64,000 nt of DNA from Mycobacteroides immunogenum. GTDB taxonomy: Bacteria; Actinomycetota; Actinomycetes; Mycobacteriales; Mycobacteriaceae. Position numbers and translations under genes: made by a program. The notes beneath the pieces were generated by a model. The model did no database searches. It was not told the DNA's origin and saw nothing but the letters and a program-made list of their open reading frames with translations. Where the stretch lies: assembly GCF_001605725.1 (NCBI RefSeq), contig NZ_CP011530.1:1-64000 (forward strand). Direction: 5' to 3'. This document shows positions 1 to 11,596 of the stretch, piece after piece; the stretch's first letter is position 1, and each line of letters opens with the position of its first letter.

Positions 1-1476
1 TTGACTGATGAACTGAATTCCCAGTTCACGGCGGTATGGAATACCGTCGTCGCAGAGCTCAACGGTGACGACAACCAATATCTGTCGAGTTTTCCGCCGT
101 TGACGCCGCAGCAGCGCGCCTGGCTCACTCTGGTCAAACCGCTCACCATGGCCGAGGGCTTCGCGCTCCTCTCCGTGCCCTCCAGCTTCGTCCAAAACGA
201 GATCGAGCGACATCTGCGCGGTCCCATCGTCGAGGCACTTTCCCGACGGCTCGGCGAGAATGTCGAGCTCGGTGTGCGGATCGCGGCACCGGCTCCTGGC
301 GAAGATTCTGACGTCGCCGGAGCCGCCCCCGAACTCGAGCTCGACGAGGTCGATGAGACCACCGAGGCGCTTGCCAGCGCACACGAATCGTGGCCTTCCT
401 ACTTCATCAATCGCCCGGGCGGCGCCGACAAGGCTGAGACCCCTGATACGAGTCTCAACGCGCGGTACACCTTCGAGTCGTTCGTCATCGGCGCTTCGAA
501 CCGGTTCTCTCATGCCGCAGCCGTCGCCGTATCCGAGGCGCCCGCGCGCGCCTACAACCCCCTGTTCATCTGGGGCGAGTCCGGCCTGGGCAAGACGCAC
601 CTGCTGCACGCCGCGGGGAACTATGCACAGCGTCTCTTCCCCGGTATGCGTGTCAAATACGTCTCCACCGAAGAGTTCACCAACGACTTCATCAATTCTT
701 TGCGCGATGACCGCCGGGTCGCCTTCAAGCGCAGCTACCGCGACATCGACGTTCTCCTGGTCGACGACATTCAGTTCATCGAAGGCAAGGAAGGTATCCA
801 GGAGGAGTTCTTCCACACCTTCAACACCTTGCACAACGCCAACAAACAGATCGTGATCTCCTCGGACCGCCCGCCGAAGGGCCTGGCCACTCTGGAAGAT
901 CGTCTGCGGACCCGCTTCGAGTGGGGCTTGATCACCGATGTCCAGCCGCCTGAGCTGGAGACCCGCATCGCCATCCTGCGTAAAAAAGCTCAGATGGATC
1001 GGCTCGACGTCCCCGACGACGTGCTGGAGCTCATCGCGAGTCGCATCGAGCGGAACATCCGTGAGCTTGAAGGTGCCCTGATCCGGGTAACCGCGTTCGC
1101 GTCACTGAACAAGTCCCCCATTGAGCTCTCGCTGGCCGAGATCGTGCTGCGCGACCTCATCCCGGATGCCAACTCCATCCAGATCAGTGCCGCCACCATC
1201 ATGGCTGTCACGGCGGAGTACTTCGACACCACCGTCGAGGAGCTTCGTGGGCCCGGTAAGACGCGCGCGCTGGCACAAGCCCGTCAGATCGCCATGTACC
1301 TGTGCCGAGAGCTCACCGACCTCTCGCTGCCCAAGATCGGGCAGACGTTCGGCCGTGACCACACCACGGTCATGTACGCGGACAAGAAGGTGCGCGGCGA
1401 AATGGCGCAACGGCGTGAGGTTTTCGATCACGTCAAGGAGCTCACCGCCCGGATACGCCAACGTTCCCGTCACTGA
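1..1476 (+). CDS. dnaA: Chromosomal replication initiator DnaA
   Basis: DnaA binds oriC, melts the AT-rich element and loads the replicative helicase. The 491-residue protein has the usual domain order: an N-terminal interaction domain, an acidic linker (about residues 95-140), an AAA+ domain with Walker A GESGLGKT at 192-199 and Walker B LLVDDIQF near 252-259, and a C-terminal DNA-binding domain with the family signature [14 protein letters not shown] near the end. The start is TTG at base 1 of the window, so its promoter is not visible. A strong terminator follows directly and oriC lies downstream. Confidence 0.98.
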   Translation: MTDELNSQFTAVWNTVVAELNGDDNQYLSSFPPLTPQQRAWLTLVKPLTMAEGFALLSVPSSFVQNEIERHLRGPIVEALSRRLGENVELGVRIAAPAPGEDSDVAGAAPELELDEVDETTEALASAHESWPSYFINRPGGADKAETPDTSLNARYTFESFVIGASNRFSHAAAVAVSEAPARAYNPLFIWGESGLGKTHLLHAAGNYAQRLFPGMRVKYVSTEEFTNDFINSLRDDRRVAFKRSYRDIDVLLVDDIQFIEGKEGIQEEFFHTFNTLHNANKQIVISSDRPPKGLATLEDRLRTRFEWGLITDVQPPELETRIAILRKKAQMDRLDVPDDVLELIASRIERNIRELEGALIRVTAFASLNKSPIELSLAEIVLRDLIPDANSIQISAATIMAVTAEYFDTTVEELRGPGKTRALAQARQIAMYLCRELTDLSLPKIGQTFGRDHTTVMYADKKVRGEMAQRREVFDHVKELTARIRQRSRH

Positions 1477-1491
1477 CGCACCCGTCCCCCA

Positions 1492-1517
1492 CCCGGCCCG
1501 CGCGGCCGGGTTTTTTT
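1492..1517 (+). terminator. Rho-independent terminator of dnaA
   Basis: A 7-bp perfect GC stem (CCCGGCC / GGCCGGG) with a 5-nt loop is followed by seven T residues. It lies 16 nt after the dnaA stop codon and separates dnaA transcription from the origin. Confidence 0.9.
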
Positions 1518-2167
1518 GTGTCGCGACACCGCCACGCCGTCTCAACACACGGGAATTTCAAGACTTTTGGAGATTTTTCTCGACGATTTTTTGTCACCTC
1601 GTGGGGCTCACACGTCACATCCACAACATCGGCGGGTTGTGCACAGGACTGTGGACTGATGTTGACCGAACCGATGATCGCTTGGGGGTTGCTGAACGAA
1701 CGACGCGGCGTCCACATCCACCGGCGCTCAGTCACATCCGAATCCACAAATTCCTGACAGCTCTGGCAGCGCGCTGTGGTGCGATAACAGTTGTCTGTCC
1801 ACAGATTCCACAGCACCTACTAATACTGCTCAAATCTCTATCTATTCTTTCTCTCTAAAAGCAGCTGTGTGGATGGACGCGTCAACATGGCCCGTCCAAC
1901 CGGTAACCCAGCGATGGACGACAGGGGTCTTACAAGAAACCGATCCGCTTTCCCGACGCGGCGAAAGCATCTACGGTTGTGCTTCGGAAGCCGCATGGCC
2001 TGACGGCTTCCCGCTCCGAGTGACAAGACCTGTGCACGGTGCCCCCGGTGATGCCGGATGGCGACCCGATGCGCTGTCAGCCTTGTCAGCCGGACGTGCC
2101 ACGATGGCCATCACGGATTTTTGTGTGCAACCGTCCGACCTGGACATCGAGGAAGCGAAGGGTATTC
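1518..2167. other. oriC: Chromosomal origin of replication (oriC), dnaA-dnaN intergenic region
   Basis: This 650-bp stretch holds no convincing gene and sits where the mycobacterial oriC is found. DnaA-box-like nonamers are seen at 1637-1645 (TTGTGCACA), 1795-1803 (CTGTCCACA) and 1804-1812 (GATTCCACA), with a weaker reverse-orientation candidate at 1650-1658. All differ from the mycobacterial consensus TTGTCCACA, as is usual for this genus. The stretch 1815-1862 is strikingly AT- and pyrimidine-rich and is the best candidate for the unwinding element. The rest is presumably the dnaN promoter and leader. The box assignments are my reading and were not scored. Confidence 0.85.
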
Positions 2168-3367
2168 ATGGATCTCGCGAGCCCCACTGCCGCAGACACC
2201 AGCCTGAAGTTCAGGGTCGCGCGTGACGATTTCGCCGATTCGGTGGCGTGGGTTGCGCGCAGTCTGCCTTCCAGGCCGACGGTCCCGGTGTTGGCGGGCG
2301 TGCTGCTCACAGCGCACGACACGGGCTTGACCTTGTCCGGCTTTGATTACGAGGTTTCCGCGCAGGTGAAGGTTCCTGCCGAAGTGGCCGCGGCGGGCAG
2401 TGCGCTGGTTTCGGGCCGGCTGTTGTCGGATATCACCCGGTCATTGCCCAACAAGCCCGTCGATGTGGCGCTGGAGGGCACGCGCTTGCTGCTCAGCTGT
2501 GGAAGCGCGAAGTTCTCGCTACCCAGCATGCCAGTGGAGGACTATCCCGCCCTGCCGTCGTTGCCGGAGGAAACCGGTGCGCTGGGCGCCGATGTGTTTT
2601 CCGAAGCAATCGGTCAGGTCGCGGTCGCTGCCGGTAAGGACGACACGTTGCCCATGCTGACCGGTATTCGTGTCGAAATCAACGGTGACACAGTGGTTTT
2701 GGCCGCAACAGACCGGTTCCGCCTGGCGGTGCGCGAGCTCAAGTGGACCTCGGGATCCAGCGAAACCAACGCCGCGGTGTTGGTACCGGCCAAGACGTTG
2801 TCCGAAGCGGCGAAGTCCGCATCCAGTGGTTCGGATGTGCAGTTGGCACTGGGCGCGGGTTCGGCCATCGGTTCCGAAGGTCTGCTCGGCATCGTCAGCG
2901 ACGGTAAGCGCAGCACGACACGTCTGCTCGATGCGGAATTCCCCAAGTTCCGCCAGCTGCTGCCGACCGAGCACACCGCGTTGGCAACGATTGCGATCTC
3001 GGAGCTGGTCGAGGCCATCAAACGTGTCGCGCTGGTGGCCGATCGTGGTGCCCAGATCCGTCTGGAGTTTGAACCGGGGTTGCTGCGCCTATCGGCTGGC
3101 GCCGACGACGTGGGTCGCGCGGAAGAAGAACTCGAGGTGGAGTTCGTCGGTGAGCCCCTCACGATCGCGTTCAACCCGACCTACCTGACCGACGGGCTGG
3201 GGTCGCTGCATTCGAATCGGGTGACCTTTGGATTCACCACTCCGAGCCGTCCGGCCGTGCTGCGTCCTGCGGATGACGATCAAAGCTCGCCGGAAGGCTC
3301 CGGGCCGTTTACGGCAGCGCAAACTGACTATGTCTATCTATTGATGCCGGTGCGCCTGCCCGGCTAG
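2168..3367 (+). CDS. dnaN: DNA polymerase III beta subunit (sliding clamp)
   Basis: DnaN is the ring-shaped processivity clamp that tethers DNA polymerase III to DNA. The product is 399 residues, the usual length, with three repeated clamp domains; it ends in [12 protein letters not shown], the typical C-terminus. An in-frame extension back to 2039 exists, but the ATG at 2168 is preceded by a GAGGAAGCGAAG ribosome-binding stretch and gives the family N-terminus ([17 protein letters not shown]). It follows oriC, and gnd and recF lie downstream in the same direction. Confidence 0.97.
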   Translation: MDLASPTAADTSLKFRVARDDFADSVAWVARSLPSRPTVPVLAGVLLTAHDTGLTLSGFDYEVSAQVKVPAEVAAAGSALVSGRLLSDITRSLPNKPVDVALEGTRLLLSCGSAKFSLPSMPVEDYPALPSLPEETGALGADVFSEAIGQVAVAAGKDDTLPMLTGIRVEINGDTVVLAATDRFRLAVRELKWTSGSSETNAAVLVPAKTLSEAAKSASSGSDVQLALGAGSAIGSEGLLGIVSDGKRSTTRLLDAEFPKFRQLLPTEHTALATIAISELVEAIKRVALVADRGAQIRLEFEPGLLRLSAGADDVGRAEEELEVEFVGEPLTIAFNPTYLTDGLGSLHSNRVTFGFTTPSRPAVLRPADDDQSSPEGSGPFTAAQTDYVYLLMPVRLPG

Positions 3368-3416
3368 GGCGTGCGTTCCTATCGGCATACAGACGGGTCT
3401 TCGGAGGTTATAGGTC

Positions 3417-4310
3417 ATGCAGCTGGGTTTGGTTGGTCTGGGCAAGATGGGTTTCAACATGCGCGACCGGCTGCGGGCCGGCGGGCATGAGGTCATCGGA
3501 TACGACCCTCGTCCCGAGGTCACCGATGTGCCGTCGCTGAAAGGGTTGGCCGACGCGCTCGACGCGCCTCGGGTGGTGTGGGTGATGGTGCCTTCGGGTC
3601 CGATCACGCAGCAGACGATCGCTGATCTCGCGGCCGAATTGTCCGAGGGCGACCTGGTGATCGATGGCGGTAACTCGCGGTTCACTGAGGATCAGCCGAA
3701 CGCGGATCTATTGGCTGCCAAGGGAATTGGATATATCGACGCGGGTGTTTCCGGTGGCGTGTGGGGCAAGGAAAATGGCTACGGGTTGATGGTCGGCGGC
3801 AGCGACGACGATGTGGCGCGGGCTATGCCGATCTTCGACACGCTGCGTCCCGAAGGCGATCGGGCCGATGGTTTCGTACACGCGGGCCCCGTGGGCGCCG
3901 GACATTACGCCAAGATGATCCACAACGGTATCGAGTATGGGCTCATGCATGCGTACGCCGAAGGCTATGAACTGCTGGCCGCGGAACCGCTGATCACCGA
4001 TGTGCAGGCGGTACTGCAGGCCTGGACCAAGGGCACCGTGGTGCGGTCGTGGCTGTTGGACCTGCTGGCCAAGGCCCTCAAAGAAGACCCCGGCTTCGAC
4101 GCGATCTCCGGGTACACCGAGGATTCCGGTGAGGGTCGCTGGACCGTCGAAGAGGCTATCAATCATCGGGTACCCGCCCCCGTTATCGCGGCGTCCCTTT
4201 TCGCGAGATTTGCTTCACGCCAAGAGGATTCGCCCGCGATGAAGGCGGTTTCGGCATTGCGCAATCAGTTCGGCGGCCACGCGGTTAAGCGCGTCGGCCT
4301 TTCCGGCTGA
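3417..4310 (+). CDS. gnd: 6-phosphogluconate dehydrogenase (decarboxylating), short form
   Basis: It oxidatively decarboxylates 6-phosphogluconate to ribulose 5-phosphate in the pentose phosphate pathway. Visible features are the N-terminal nucleotide-binding motif GLVGLGKMG (about 4-12), the DGGNSRF substrate-binding stretch and the [10 protein letters not shown] motif containing the catalytic lysine. At 297 residues it belongs to the short class, often NAD-dependent, rather than the 470-residue class. A GGAGGTTATAGG ribosome-binding site precedes the ATG. Its place between dnaN and recF is conserved in mycobacteria although its function is unrelated to replication. Confidence 0.93.
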   Translation: MQLGLVGLGKMGFNMRDRLRAGGHEVIGYDPRPEVTDVPSLKGLADALDAPRVVWVMVPSGPITQQTIADLAAELSEGDLVIDGGNSRFTEDQPNADLLAAKGIGYIDAGVSGGVWGKENGYGLMVGGSDDDVARAMPIFDTLRPEGDRADGFVHAGPVGAGHYAKMIHNGIEYGLMHAYAEGYELLAAEPLITDVQAVLQAWTKGTVVRSWLLDLLAKALKEDPGFDAISGYTEDSGEGRWTVEEAINHRVPAPVIAASLFARFASRQEDSPAMKAVSALRNQFGGHAVKRVGLSG

Positions 4311-4329
4311 GGGAGGTGCGCGCGCCGAG

Positions 4330-5478
4330 GTGTACGTACGACAGCTGGGATTGCGTGACTTCCGGTCATGGGAGCGTGTCGACTTGGAGCTTGCACCCGG
4401 TCGGACCGTTTTCGTAGGTCCTAACGGCTACGGGAAGACGAATCTCGTTGAGGCTCTTTGGTATTCGTCAACCTTGGGGTCGCATCGGGTGGCCACCGAT
4501 GCGCCCCTGATCCGGACCGGGGCCGAGCGCGCGGTGGTGTCGACGATTGTCGTCAATGACGGTCGTGAGCTGGGGATTGATCTGGAAATCGCCGCGGGCC
4601 GCGCGAACAAGGCGAGGATCAATCGTTCGCCAGTACGTAGCCCCCGGGAAGTCGTCGGGATTCTTCACGCGGTGCTCTTCGCGCCAGAAGATCTGTCGTT
4701 GGTGCGGGGCGACCCGTCTGATAGGCGCCGTTTCCTGGATGATCTGCTGATTCAACGCAGGCCGCGGATGGCCGGGGTACGTGCCGACTATGACAAGGTA
4801 CTGCGGCAGCGGACGGCGCTACTCAAGACCGCCGGCGCGGCGTTACGGCAACGCAACGACCAGAGTGTGCTGGACACCTTGGATGTGTGGGATGGGCATC
4901 TGGTGGCCCACGGTGCCGAATTACTTTCCGCGCGTATCGAACTGGTCGGAGAGTTGCGCCCGCTGGTGGAAAAGTCGTATCAGCTGCTGGCCCCCGCGTC
5001 GCGGCCGGCGGATATCGCGTACCGCAGCAGTGTCGAGGGTGTGGAGGCCGAGCTGTCGGTTGAACGCCTTGCGGAGGCGCTGCACGCTGGGCTGGTGGCC
5101 AAACGGTCCGCGGAGATAGAACGTGGGGTCTGTTTGGTGGGCCCGCACCGCGATGACGTGGAATTGCGTCTTGGCGATGGCCCGGCGAAAGGGTTCGCGA
5201 GCCACGGCGAATCCTGGTCTTTCGCGTTGGCGCTGCGACTGGCGGCATTCGATCTGCTGCGGGCGGAGGGGACGGATCCCGTGTTAATGCTGGATGACGT
5301 TTTCGCCGAATTGGACGGCGCCAGACGGCGGTCACTGGCCACGGTTGCCGCCGATGCCGAACAGGTCTTGGTGACGGCGGCGGTCCCGGACGATGTGCCC
5401 GAGGAATTGTCGGCACGCACGGTTACCGTCGAGGTACAGGAAGATCCCGCGGGACGAAAGTCGGTGGCACATGAGTGA
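4330..5478 (+). CDS. recF: DNA replication/repair protein RecF
   Basis: RecF is an SMC-like ATPase that helps load RecA at gaps behind stalled forks. The 382-residue protein has Walker A GPNGYGKT (about 30-37), and near the C-terminus the signature and Walker B region [11 protein letters not shown]. The start is GTG, 19 nt after gnd and preceded by GAGGGAGG. The 3' end overlaps the next gene by 8 nt, which suggests translational coupling. Confidence 0.96.
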   Translation: MYVRQLGLRDFRSWERVDLELAPGRTVFVGPNGYGKTNLVEALWYSSTLGSHRVATDAPLIRTGAERAVVSTIVVNDGRELGIDLEIAAGRANKARINRSPVRSPREVVGILHAVLFAPEDLSLVRGDPSDRRRFLDDLLIQRRPRMAGVRADYDKVLRQRTALLKTAGAALRQRNDQSVLDTLDVWDGHLVAHGAELLSARIELVGELRPLVEKSYQLLAPASRPADIAYRSSVEGVEAELSVERLAEALHAGLVAKRSAEIERGVCLVGPHRDDVELRLGDGPAKGFASHGESWSFALALRLAAFDLLRAEGTDPVLMLDDVFAELDGARRRSLATVAADAEQVLVTAAVPDDVPEELSARTVTVEVQEDPAGRKSVAHE

Positions 5479-6022
5479 GGATGAGGCGTGGCCGCCGGAG
5501 CACTTGGCGGGGATGAAGGGTATGGACCTGGTGCGCCGGGTCTTGGAGGAAGCCCGTGGCGCGGCCAAGCAGCAAGGGAAAGACATTGGTCGTGGCGGCA
5601 GATCGCCGGAGCAGCGCCGACGTGTCGCTGGTGGCCGCCGTACCTGGTCGGGCCCGGGGCCGGATGCCCGTGATCCACAGTTGTTGGGAAGGGCGGCAGG
5701 GGATTTAGCGAAACGCCGTGGGTGGTCAGGGCGTGTTTCGGAAGGCGCGGTCTTCGGACGGTGGGAGGCCGTTGTCGGTGAGCAGATCGCCGCACATGCG
5801 ACGCCGACGGCACTGAATGAGGGAGTGCTCACGGTCGCGGCCGAGTCGACGGCATGGGCGACACAGTTGCGGCTGGTGCAGGCTCAGCTGCTGGCGAAGA
5901 TCGCGGCCGCCGTCGGCGACGGTGTGGTGACCAGTTTGAAGATCTCCGGTCCGACGGCGCCGTCGTGGCGCAAGGGACCACGGCATATCGCGGGACGCGG
6001 CCCGCGGGACACCTACGGCTGA
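5471..6022 (+). CDS. DUF721 family protein
   Basis: A 183-residue protein whose C-terminal half (about residues 85-165) matches the DUF721/DciA-like fold found between recF and gyrB in actinobacteria (core motif [19 protein letters not shown]). DciA proteins in this family act as helicase loaders or operators in many bacteria; whether that holds here is inference. The N-terminal half is basic, rich in Gly and Arg and probably disordered. The ATG at 5471 overlaps the recF stop by 8 nt; an upstream in-frame ATG at 5393 lies inside recF and is less likely. The following gap, 6023-6246, shows no gene and should hold the gyrB promoter. Confidence 0.88.
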   Translation: MSEDEAWPPEHLAGMKGMDLVRRVLEEARGAAKQQGKDIGRGGRSPEQRRRVAGGRRTWSGPGPDARDPQLLGRAAGDLAKRRGWSGRVSEGAVFGRWEAVVGEQIAAHATPTALNEGVLTVAAESTAWATQLRLVQAQLLAKIAAAVGDGVVTSLKISGPTAPSWRKGPRHIAGRGPRDTYG

Positions 6023-6195
6023 GCGCTCATCGCCGCGTCGCGACGTGGAACACGCGTCTAGACCGTCATGACACAAGGTGATCCGAGATACGCGACGGAC
6101 GGCGTAAATAGAGGGGACGAAACATGCCCTGAAACTAGGTGCCGTCGGTGCAGACCAGTAGGATGGTCATAAGACGGATCGCTGGGTCCCTGTAG

Positions 6196-8274
<2,079 letters not shown>

Positions 8275-8290
8275 CGGCTAGTTGGTTATT

Positions 8291-8315
8291 GAATCTTCAA
8301 CTGAACTAAAGATTC
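8291..8315. terminator. Inverted repeat after gyrB
   Basis: Perfect 7-bp arms GAATCTT and AAGATTC are separated by 11 nt, 16 nt downstream of the gyrB stop. There is no T-tract, so it may be a weak terminator, an RNA-stabilising hairpin or an operator for the adjacent module promoter. Confidence 0.4.
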
Positions 8316-8328
8316 ATTCGTCGGCTGT

Positions 8329-8355
8329 GGAACCGATTCCGGCGCTGTCCCGTCC
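8329..8355 (+). promoter_or_regulatory. ECF-sigma-type promoter of module 1
   Basis: GGAAC at 8329-8333 and CGTCC at 8351-8355 are separated by 17 nt, which fits the mycobacterial SigM-like consensus GGAAC-N16-18-CGTC. The same elements with the same spacing lie upstream of the third module at 14777-14803. The position, 37 nt before the start codon, is suitable. The sigma factor is an inference. Confidence 0.55.
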
Positions 8356-8391
8356 TACATACAGGTAGGAGAACAGGAGGGGATTGTTTGC

Positions 8392-9609
8392 ATGGCCGAG
8401 AAGTTCAGCGTTGACACAAACGAGCTCGCTGGTCTGGGTGCGGGAACCGAGGACCTTGCTGCGTATGTAGGCAAGGTAGAAGCGTTCGTAAATGCCGAAG
8501 CCGGACCGAAGGACGGCTGGAACGGGCTTATGTCGCAGATTAAGGCGCCGTTCGAAGGTATGAGGACGGCAACCGCTAACCGTTACAACCAGCGTCAAAC
8601 GGTGATGTATATGACGGGCAACGAGCTCATCTCGTTAGCCAATCTCTACCGCGATCAGGAGCAACGGCGAAGTGAACGCATCCGCCAGGTGTCTGATACC
8701 CCGGTTACCGCGCACGACTCTTTTCAGCAAGGTGATGCCACTACTGCGGCTGCGCACTACACCTCGGACGGTCAACCAGATCTGACTCCACCGGCTCATG
8801 AGGAAGCCGACGTTGTTGGGATCGTGCGTGAGGCGGCCTCATGGGTTGCAGATGCTGATGACGCCATCAAATGGGGAACCGGATGGAGCCCCATCAACGA
8901 CACCTTCAATAAATTGGTAGGCAACTGGGCCGAACTAACGCGAATTGGCAACGCTTACTCGAAGGCGGGGGAAGGCATAGCTGGAGCTGGTGAGGATTTC
9001 CAGACCATGGCCAACCGGGTGAAGTCGCATTGGGATGGTGATGCTGCCAAGGGATTTGATGGATGGGCGCCTAAGCTCGCGAAGGCCTTCCAGGCCGAGA
9101 AACCACTGACCAAGGTGGTCAAGGACTGCCTGGATCTGCTGGTCGCAGAGATCAAGAAGTTGATCAAAAAGATCGTCGAGCTGATCAAGAAGAAGCTCGA
9201 AGAACATGTGCAGATCAAAAGTTGGTCGGGCGCACTGAAGGCCCTCGCGCGCCGAGTTCCCTTCGCAGGCAATGCATATGAGGCAGGCGAAGTCATCAAG
9301 ATGCTGTACGACGTCTACAACGAAGCGCAGAAGCTTGTGGAGGAAGTGCAGAAAGCTGTGGACCTCGTCAAATCAGTGGTGGACTTCTTCTCAAACCCAG
9401 TAGATTTCTTGAAGGACGCGGGTGAGAAGAAATTGAAAGAAAAGTTGGACGAAGCCGAGAAGAAGGCCGGCGGCGGTGGTAGCGATGAGTTCAGGCAACT
9501 CAAGAAAGACTTGCCCGCTGCGTTTGGCGGAGCGTTCGATGTAGCCCAGACACCGGGCGGCGCCTACTCCGGTGGCAAGGACGGGCATCCGTGGGCGGAC
9601 GCACAATGA
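8392..9609 (+). CDS. ESX-type (WXG-like) secreted effector candidate with cationic helix
   Basis: A 405-residue protein of unknown function with two WXG-like segments. The first has W43-N-G45 and a YxxxE type VII export motif at Y86-E90; the second has W214-D-G216. Residues 251-271 form a lysine-rich amphipathic helix (IKKLIKKIVELIKKK), then come long predicted helices to residue 360, a glycine linker, and a tail without cysteines. There is no Sec signal peptide. A strong CAGGAGGGG site precedes the ATG. It overlaps the next gene by 4 nt (ATGA). An ESX substrate acting on membranes or a partner cell is plausible, but that is inference. Confidence 0.8.
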   Translation: MAEKFSVDTNELAGLGAGTEDLAAYVGKVEAFVNAEAGPKDGWNGLMSQIKAPFEGMRTATANRYNQRQTVMYMTGNELISLANLYRDQEQRRSERIRQVSDTPVTAHDSFQQGDATTAAAHYTSDGQPDLTPPAHEEADVVGIVREAASWVADADDAIKWGTGWSPINDTFNKLVGNWAELTRIGNAYSKAGEGIAGAGEDFQTMANRVKSHWDGDAAKGFDGWAPKLAKAFQAEKPLTKVVKDCLDLLVAEIKKLIKKIVELIKKKLEEHVQIKSWSGALKALARRVPFAGNAYEAGEVIKMLYDVYNEAQKLVEEVQKAVDLVKSVVDFFSNPVDFLKDAGEKKLKEKLDEAEKKAGGGGSDEFRQLKKDLPAAFGGAFDVAQTPGGAYSGGKDGHPWADAQ

Positions 9610-9827
9610 CAGAAGACGATCTGCTGCAAGACGGGATTTCCGCGTTGTACAGCAAGGTAATTGATGGAATCGAAGAGATGGAACTCGCGCTGCATGCCGC
9701 CGACGAGTTCATAGAAACTCCTTTCCATCAGGTCGAAGACGAGACCAGTATGCCGCCGCAGCCGCGCACGCTCTCAGATCTCGAAGAGGACGATGTGTAC
9801 CAGTTCAAGCGCTTCGGCCCGAAATGA
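9606..9827 (+). CDS. Small acidic protein with C-terminal YQFxR[F/Y]G motif (paralog 1)
   Basis: A 73-residue hypothetical protein whose ATG overlaps the previous stop (ATGA) and whose own stop overlaps the next gene's ATG. It ends in LEEDDVYQFKRFGPK. The equally long protein at 14852-15073 ends in FDEDDYYQFQRYGR. The N-terminus is helical and acidic with no signal peptide or membrane segment. Tight coupling between a WXG-type protein and a lipoprotein suggests a role in effector folding, export or recognition; the actual function is unknown. Confidence 0.78.
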   Translation: MTEDDLLQDGISALYSKVIDGIEEMELALHAADEFIETPFHQVEDETSMPPQPRTLSDLEEDDVYQFKRFGPK

Positions 9828-10444
9828 AGGAACGCAACTTGAAAAGCACAGTGCTAGCCAGTGGGTTCGCAGTAGTACTCGGGCTTGCCCTCGCCGGGTG
9901 TCATCAGCAGCCAGCCGAAACGGCGGCGCCAAGCGCCAAGTCCGAGACGGCCACGGGTACCGCAGCACCGACTTCGTCGATGGTTGACGCTCCGCCGCGG
10001 GGGGCATTCACACCGTTCACCCCAGAAACGAAGCCGTGCACCCTCGTCCTCCCAGACTCGCTGAGCAACCAGGGTGCCACGCCGATCAAGGAAAGCGACA
10101 TATCCACCCGTGAGACCGCAATCCAGGAGTGCAACTACGAGGAATCGGGATATTCAAACGTCCTTGACATCAAGTTGTCCAAAAATCCTGACGCGGCAAG
10201 CAATTTCAAAGATTTCAATCTACGTGTCATCAAGGCAGAAGGCGCGGATATCTATGTGGGGGTGGATGAACCGGCGAAATGCTCGGCCTCGCTCCTAGGA
10301 CCAGATAACAACATTGTGCAGCTGGAGTTCACGCCTACCTCGGCGGCGGTATCGGCGGCCGCACTACCGACCGGACAAACGTGGTGCGACTTCTCCGCGC
10401 CAATCATCGCAGAGGCCAACAAGAAGCTGGGGTGGACCAAGTAG
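9824..10444 (+). CDS. Lipoprotein, DUF3558-like
   Basis: A 206-residue protein with a Sec signal peptide and lipobox LALAGC (Cys about residue 26), then a Ser/Thr/Ala-rich linker and a mature domain with paired cysteines (CTLVLP, QECNYE, KCSAS, TWCDF). The layout resembles DUF3558 mycobacterial lipoproteins, though I cannot confirm the family. It is translationally coupled to the small acidic gene upstream. It could be an accessory or immunity-like partner of the module 1 effector; that is inference. Confidence 0.75.
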   Translation: MKERNLKSTVLASGFAVVLGLALAGCHQQPAETAAPSAKSETATGTAAPTSSMVDAPPRGAFTPFTPETKPCTLVLPDSLSNQGATPIKESDISTRETAIQECNYEESGYSNVLDIKLSKNPDAASNFKDFNLRVIKAEGADIYVGVDEPAKCSASLLGPDNNIVQLEFTPTSAAVSAAALPTGQTWCDFSAPIIAEANKKLGWTK

Positions 10445-10567
10445 CAATGACTACTTTGGGGTGACTCGGTGGCCCGTTCGATGAGAGTTCGGTAAAGCGA
10501 CTGAGGATGTTTTCTCGACGAGGGGATGTTGCGGCATGAGGCAGTTCAGTCGCTCACGGCCTCAAAT

Positions 10568-10630
10568 GACGTGCGCTTCTTCAACGTGTGTGGGCGGGCA
10601 GCCGCAGGTGTGATTATTGCAGATTCAACT
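10568..10630 (+). pseudogene. Vestige of the gyrB 3' end and its downstream region
   Basis: Bases 10568-10590 match the last codons of gyrB (8251-8273) at 20 of 23 positions and encode DVRFFNV against DVRFLDV. Colinear further on, TTATTG and TTCAACT at 10614-10630 match 8286-8302. It lies in the 277-bp gap 10445-10721, which otherwise holds no gene. It looks like an old duplication or insertion scar between modules 1 and 2. Confidence 0.5.
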
Positions 10631-10721
10631 ATTTGCAAAATTCCTGTGCTCTGAGGGGAACCAAACGGCCAGCATCCGCCTCGTATCTCTGTAGATAGGG
10701 ACGCTGGAAGAGGGAGGGAAC

Positions 10722-11261
10722 GTGACGGGACCTGTCAGTGTGGTTGTGGACGATCGCAATCTGCCAACCGATGTTCAGATCAGCCAAGGACTCCGTGCGG
10801 AGGACTACGAGCGCCAGTTTGCGAAGGGATACGGTGAGGCGCTGAAGAAGCGGATTGAGGTGCGAATAGAAAGCGGAGACAAAGGTGTATCAACCGTTCC
10901 GTCGCGCCGGAACAGCGTGCTCGAGTTTTTAACGGCCCGTTCTTGGGACGAATATATGGACCTGCTGTCTGAATCGTTCGGACGTACTTTTCGAGCAGAG
11001 AGTAAGCAGCGCGACGAAGCCGGCAGACCGGGAGTGGTTCTCCTCGCGGATGGATCTGCACTAACCAAACTGGATGTTTCTATTAGTTGGGCTAAGCAGG
11101 TCGGGCCGGGTGTTGTCGCCCATGCGATCGTGGAGTGTGCCGACGAAATCCGGAACGCGAAGAATTCCAAAAAATTCAACAGAGATGACGGACAACTATC
11201 CGATGAACAATTGGAAGAAATGCTTCGCACCCATCTTCCGTCGCTACTCGCAGAAAGTTAG
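10722..11261 (+). CDS. Hypothetical protein, possibly YbaB/EspD-like
   Basis: A 179-residue soluble protein starting at GTG after AGGGAGGGAA. The N-terminus (VSVVVDDRNLPTDVQIS, then a helix YERQFAKGYGEALKKRIE) recalls the beta-hairpin-plus-helix pattern of YbaB-fold ESX accessory proteins such as EspD/EspH. I see no catalytic motif. It opens module 2, with an EspC-like and a WXG-like gene directly downstream, so an ESX chaperone or accessory role is the best guess. An upstream GGAACC at 10657 resembles the other module promoters but lacks a well-spaced CGTC. Confidence 0.65.
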   Translation: MTGPVSVVVDDRNLPTDVQISQGLRAEDYERQFAKGYGEALKKRIEVRIESGDKGVSTVPSRRNSVLEFLTARSWDEYMDLLSESFGRTFRAESKQRDEAGRPGVVLLADGSALTKLDVSISWAKQVGPGVVAHAIVECADEIRNAKNSKKFNRDDGQLSDEQLEEMLRTHLPSLLAES

Positions 11262-11270
11262 GTGAGAACG

Positions 11271-11588
11271 ATGCCCAACCCAGATGCCGGCCGGATCAGC
11301 GTGTCGTTAGACAGCATGCAGAAGGTTGCACAAACTTGGTACAACATGGCGACTTCAATGGATGGTGCCGCCAGTAAAGCGGCAGCACTTAAGGATATTT
11401 CGCGCTTAGAGGCAGGCCCATTCCAGTATTCCCACCAAGCCTACATTAATTGCGCAACGTATTGGTGGACCCGCATGTGCGAGGCCCATACTGAATTCGA
11501 CGCAATTGGAGACACCCTCGCCGCAGTTGCCGCGACATACAAGCGCGAAGAAGACGAGGGTGTCCACAGATTCAAGAATCTCTACTAG
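11271..11588 (+). CDS. EspC-like ESX secretion-associated protein
   Basis: A 105-residue helical hairpin protein of EspC/DUF2580 size and pattern (two helices; turn around LEAGPFQYS). It has a YKREEDE motif near the C-terminus that fits the YxxxD/E type VII export signal. The ATG at 11271 has AGGTGAG upstream; a GTG at 11262 would add three residues. It lies 9 nt after the YbaB-like gene and 8 nt before the WXG-like gene, which suggests it is the secretion partner of the latter. Confidence 0.75.
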   Translation: MPNPDAGRISVSLDSMQKVAQTWYNMATSMDGAASKAAALKDISRLEAGPFQYSHQAYINCATYWWTRMCEAHTEFDAIGDTLAAVAATYKREEDEGVHRFKNLY

Positions 11589-11596
11589 GAGCAGCG

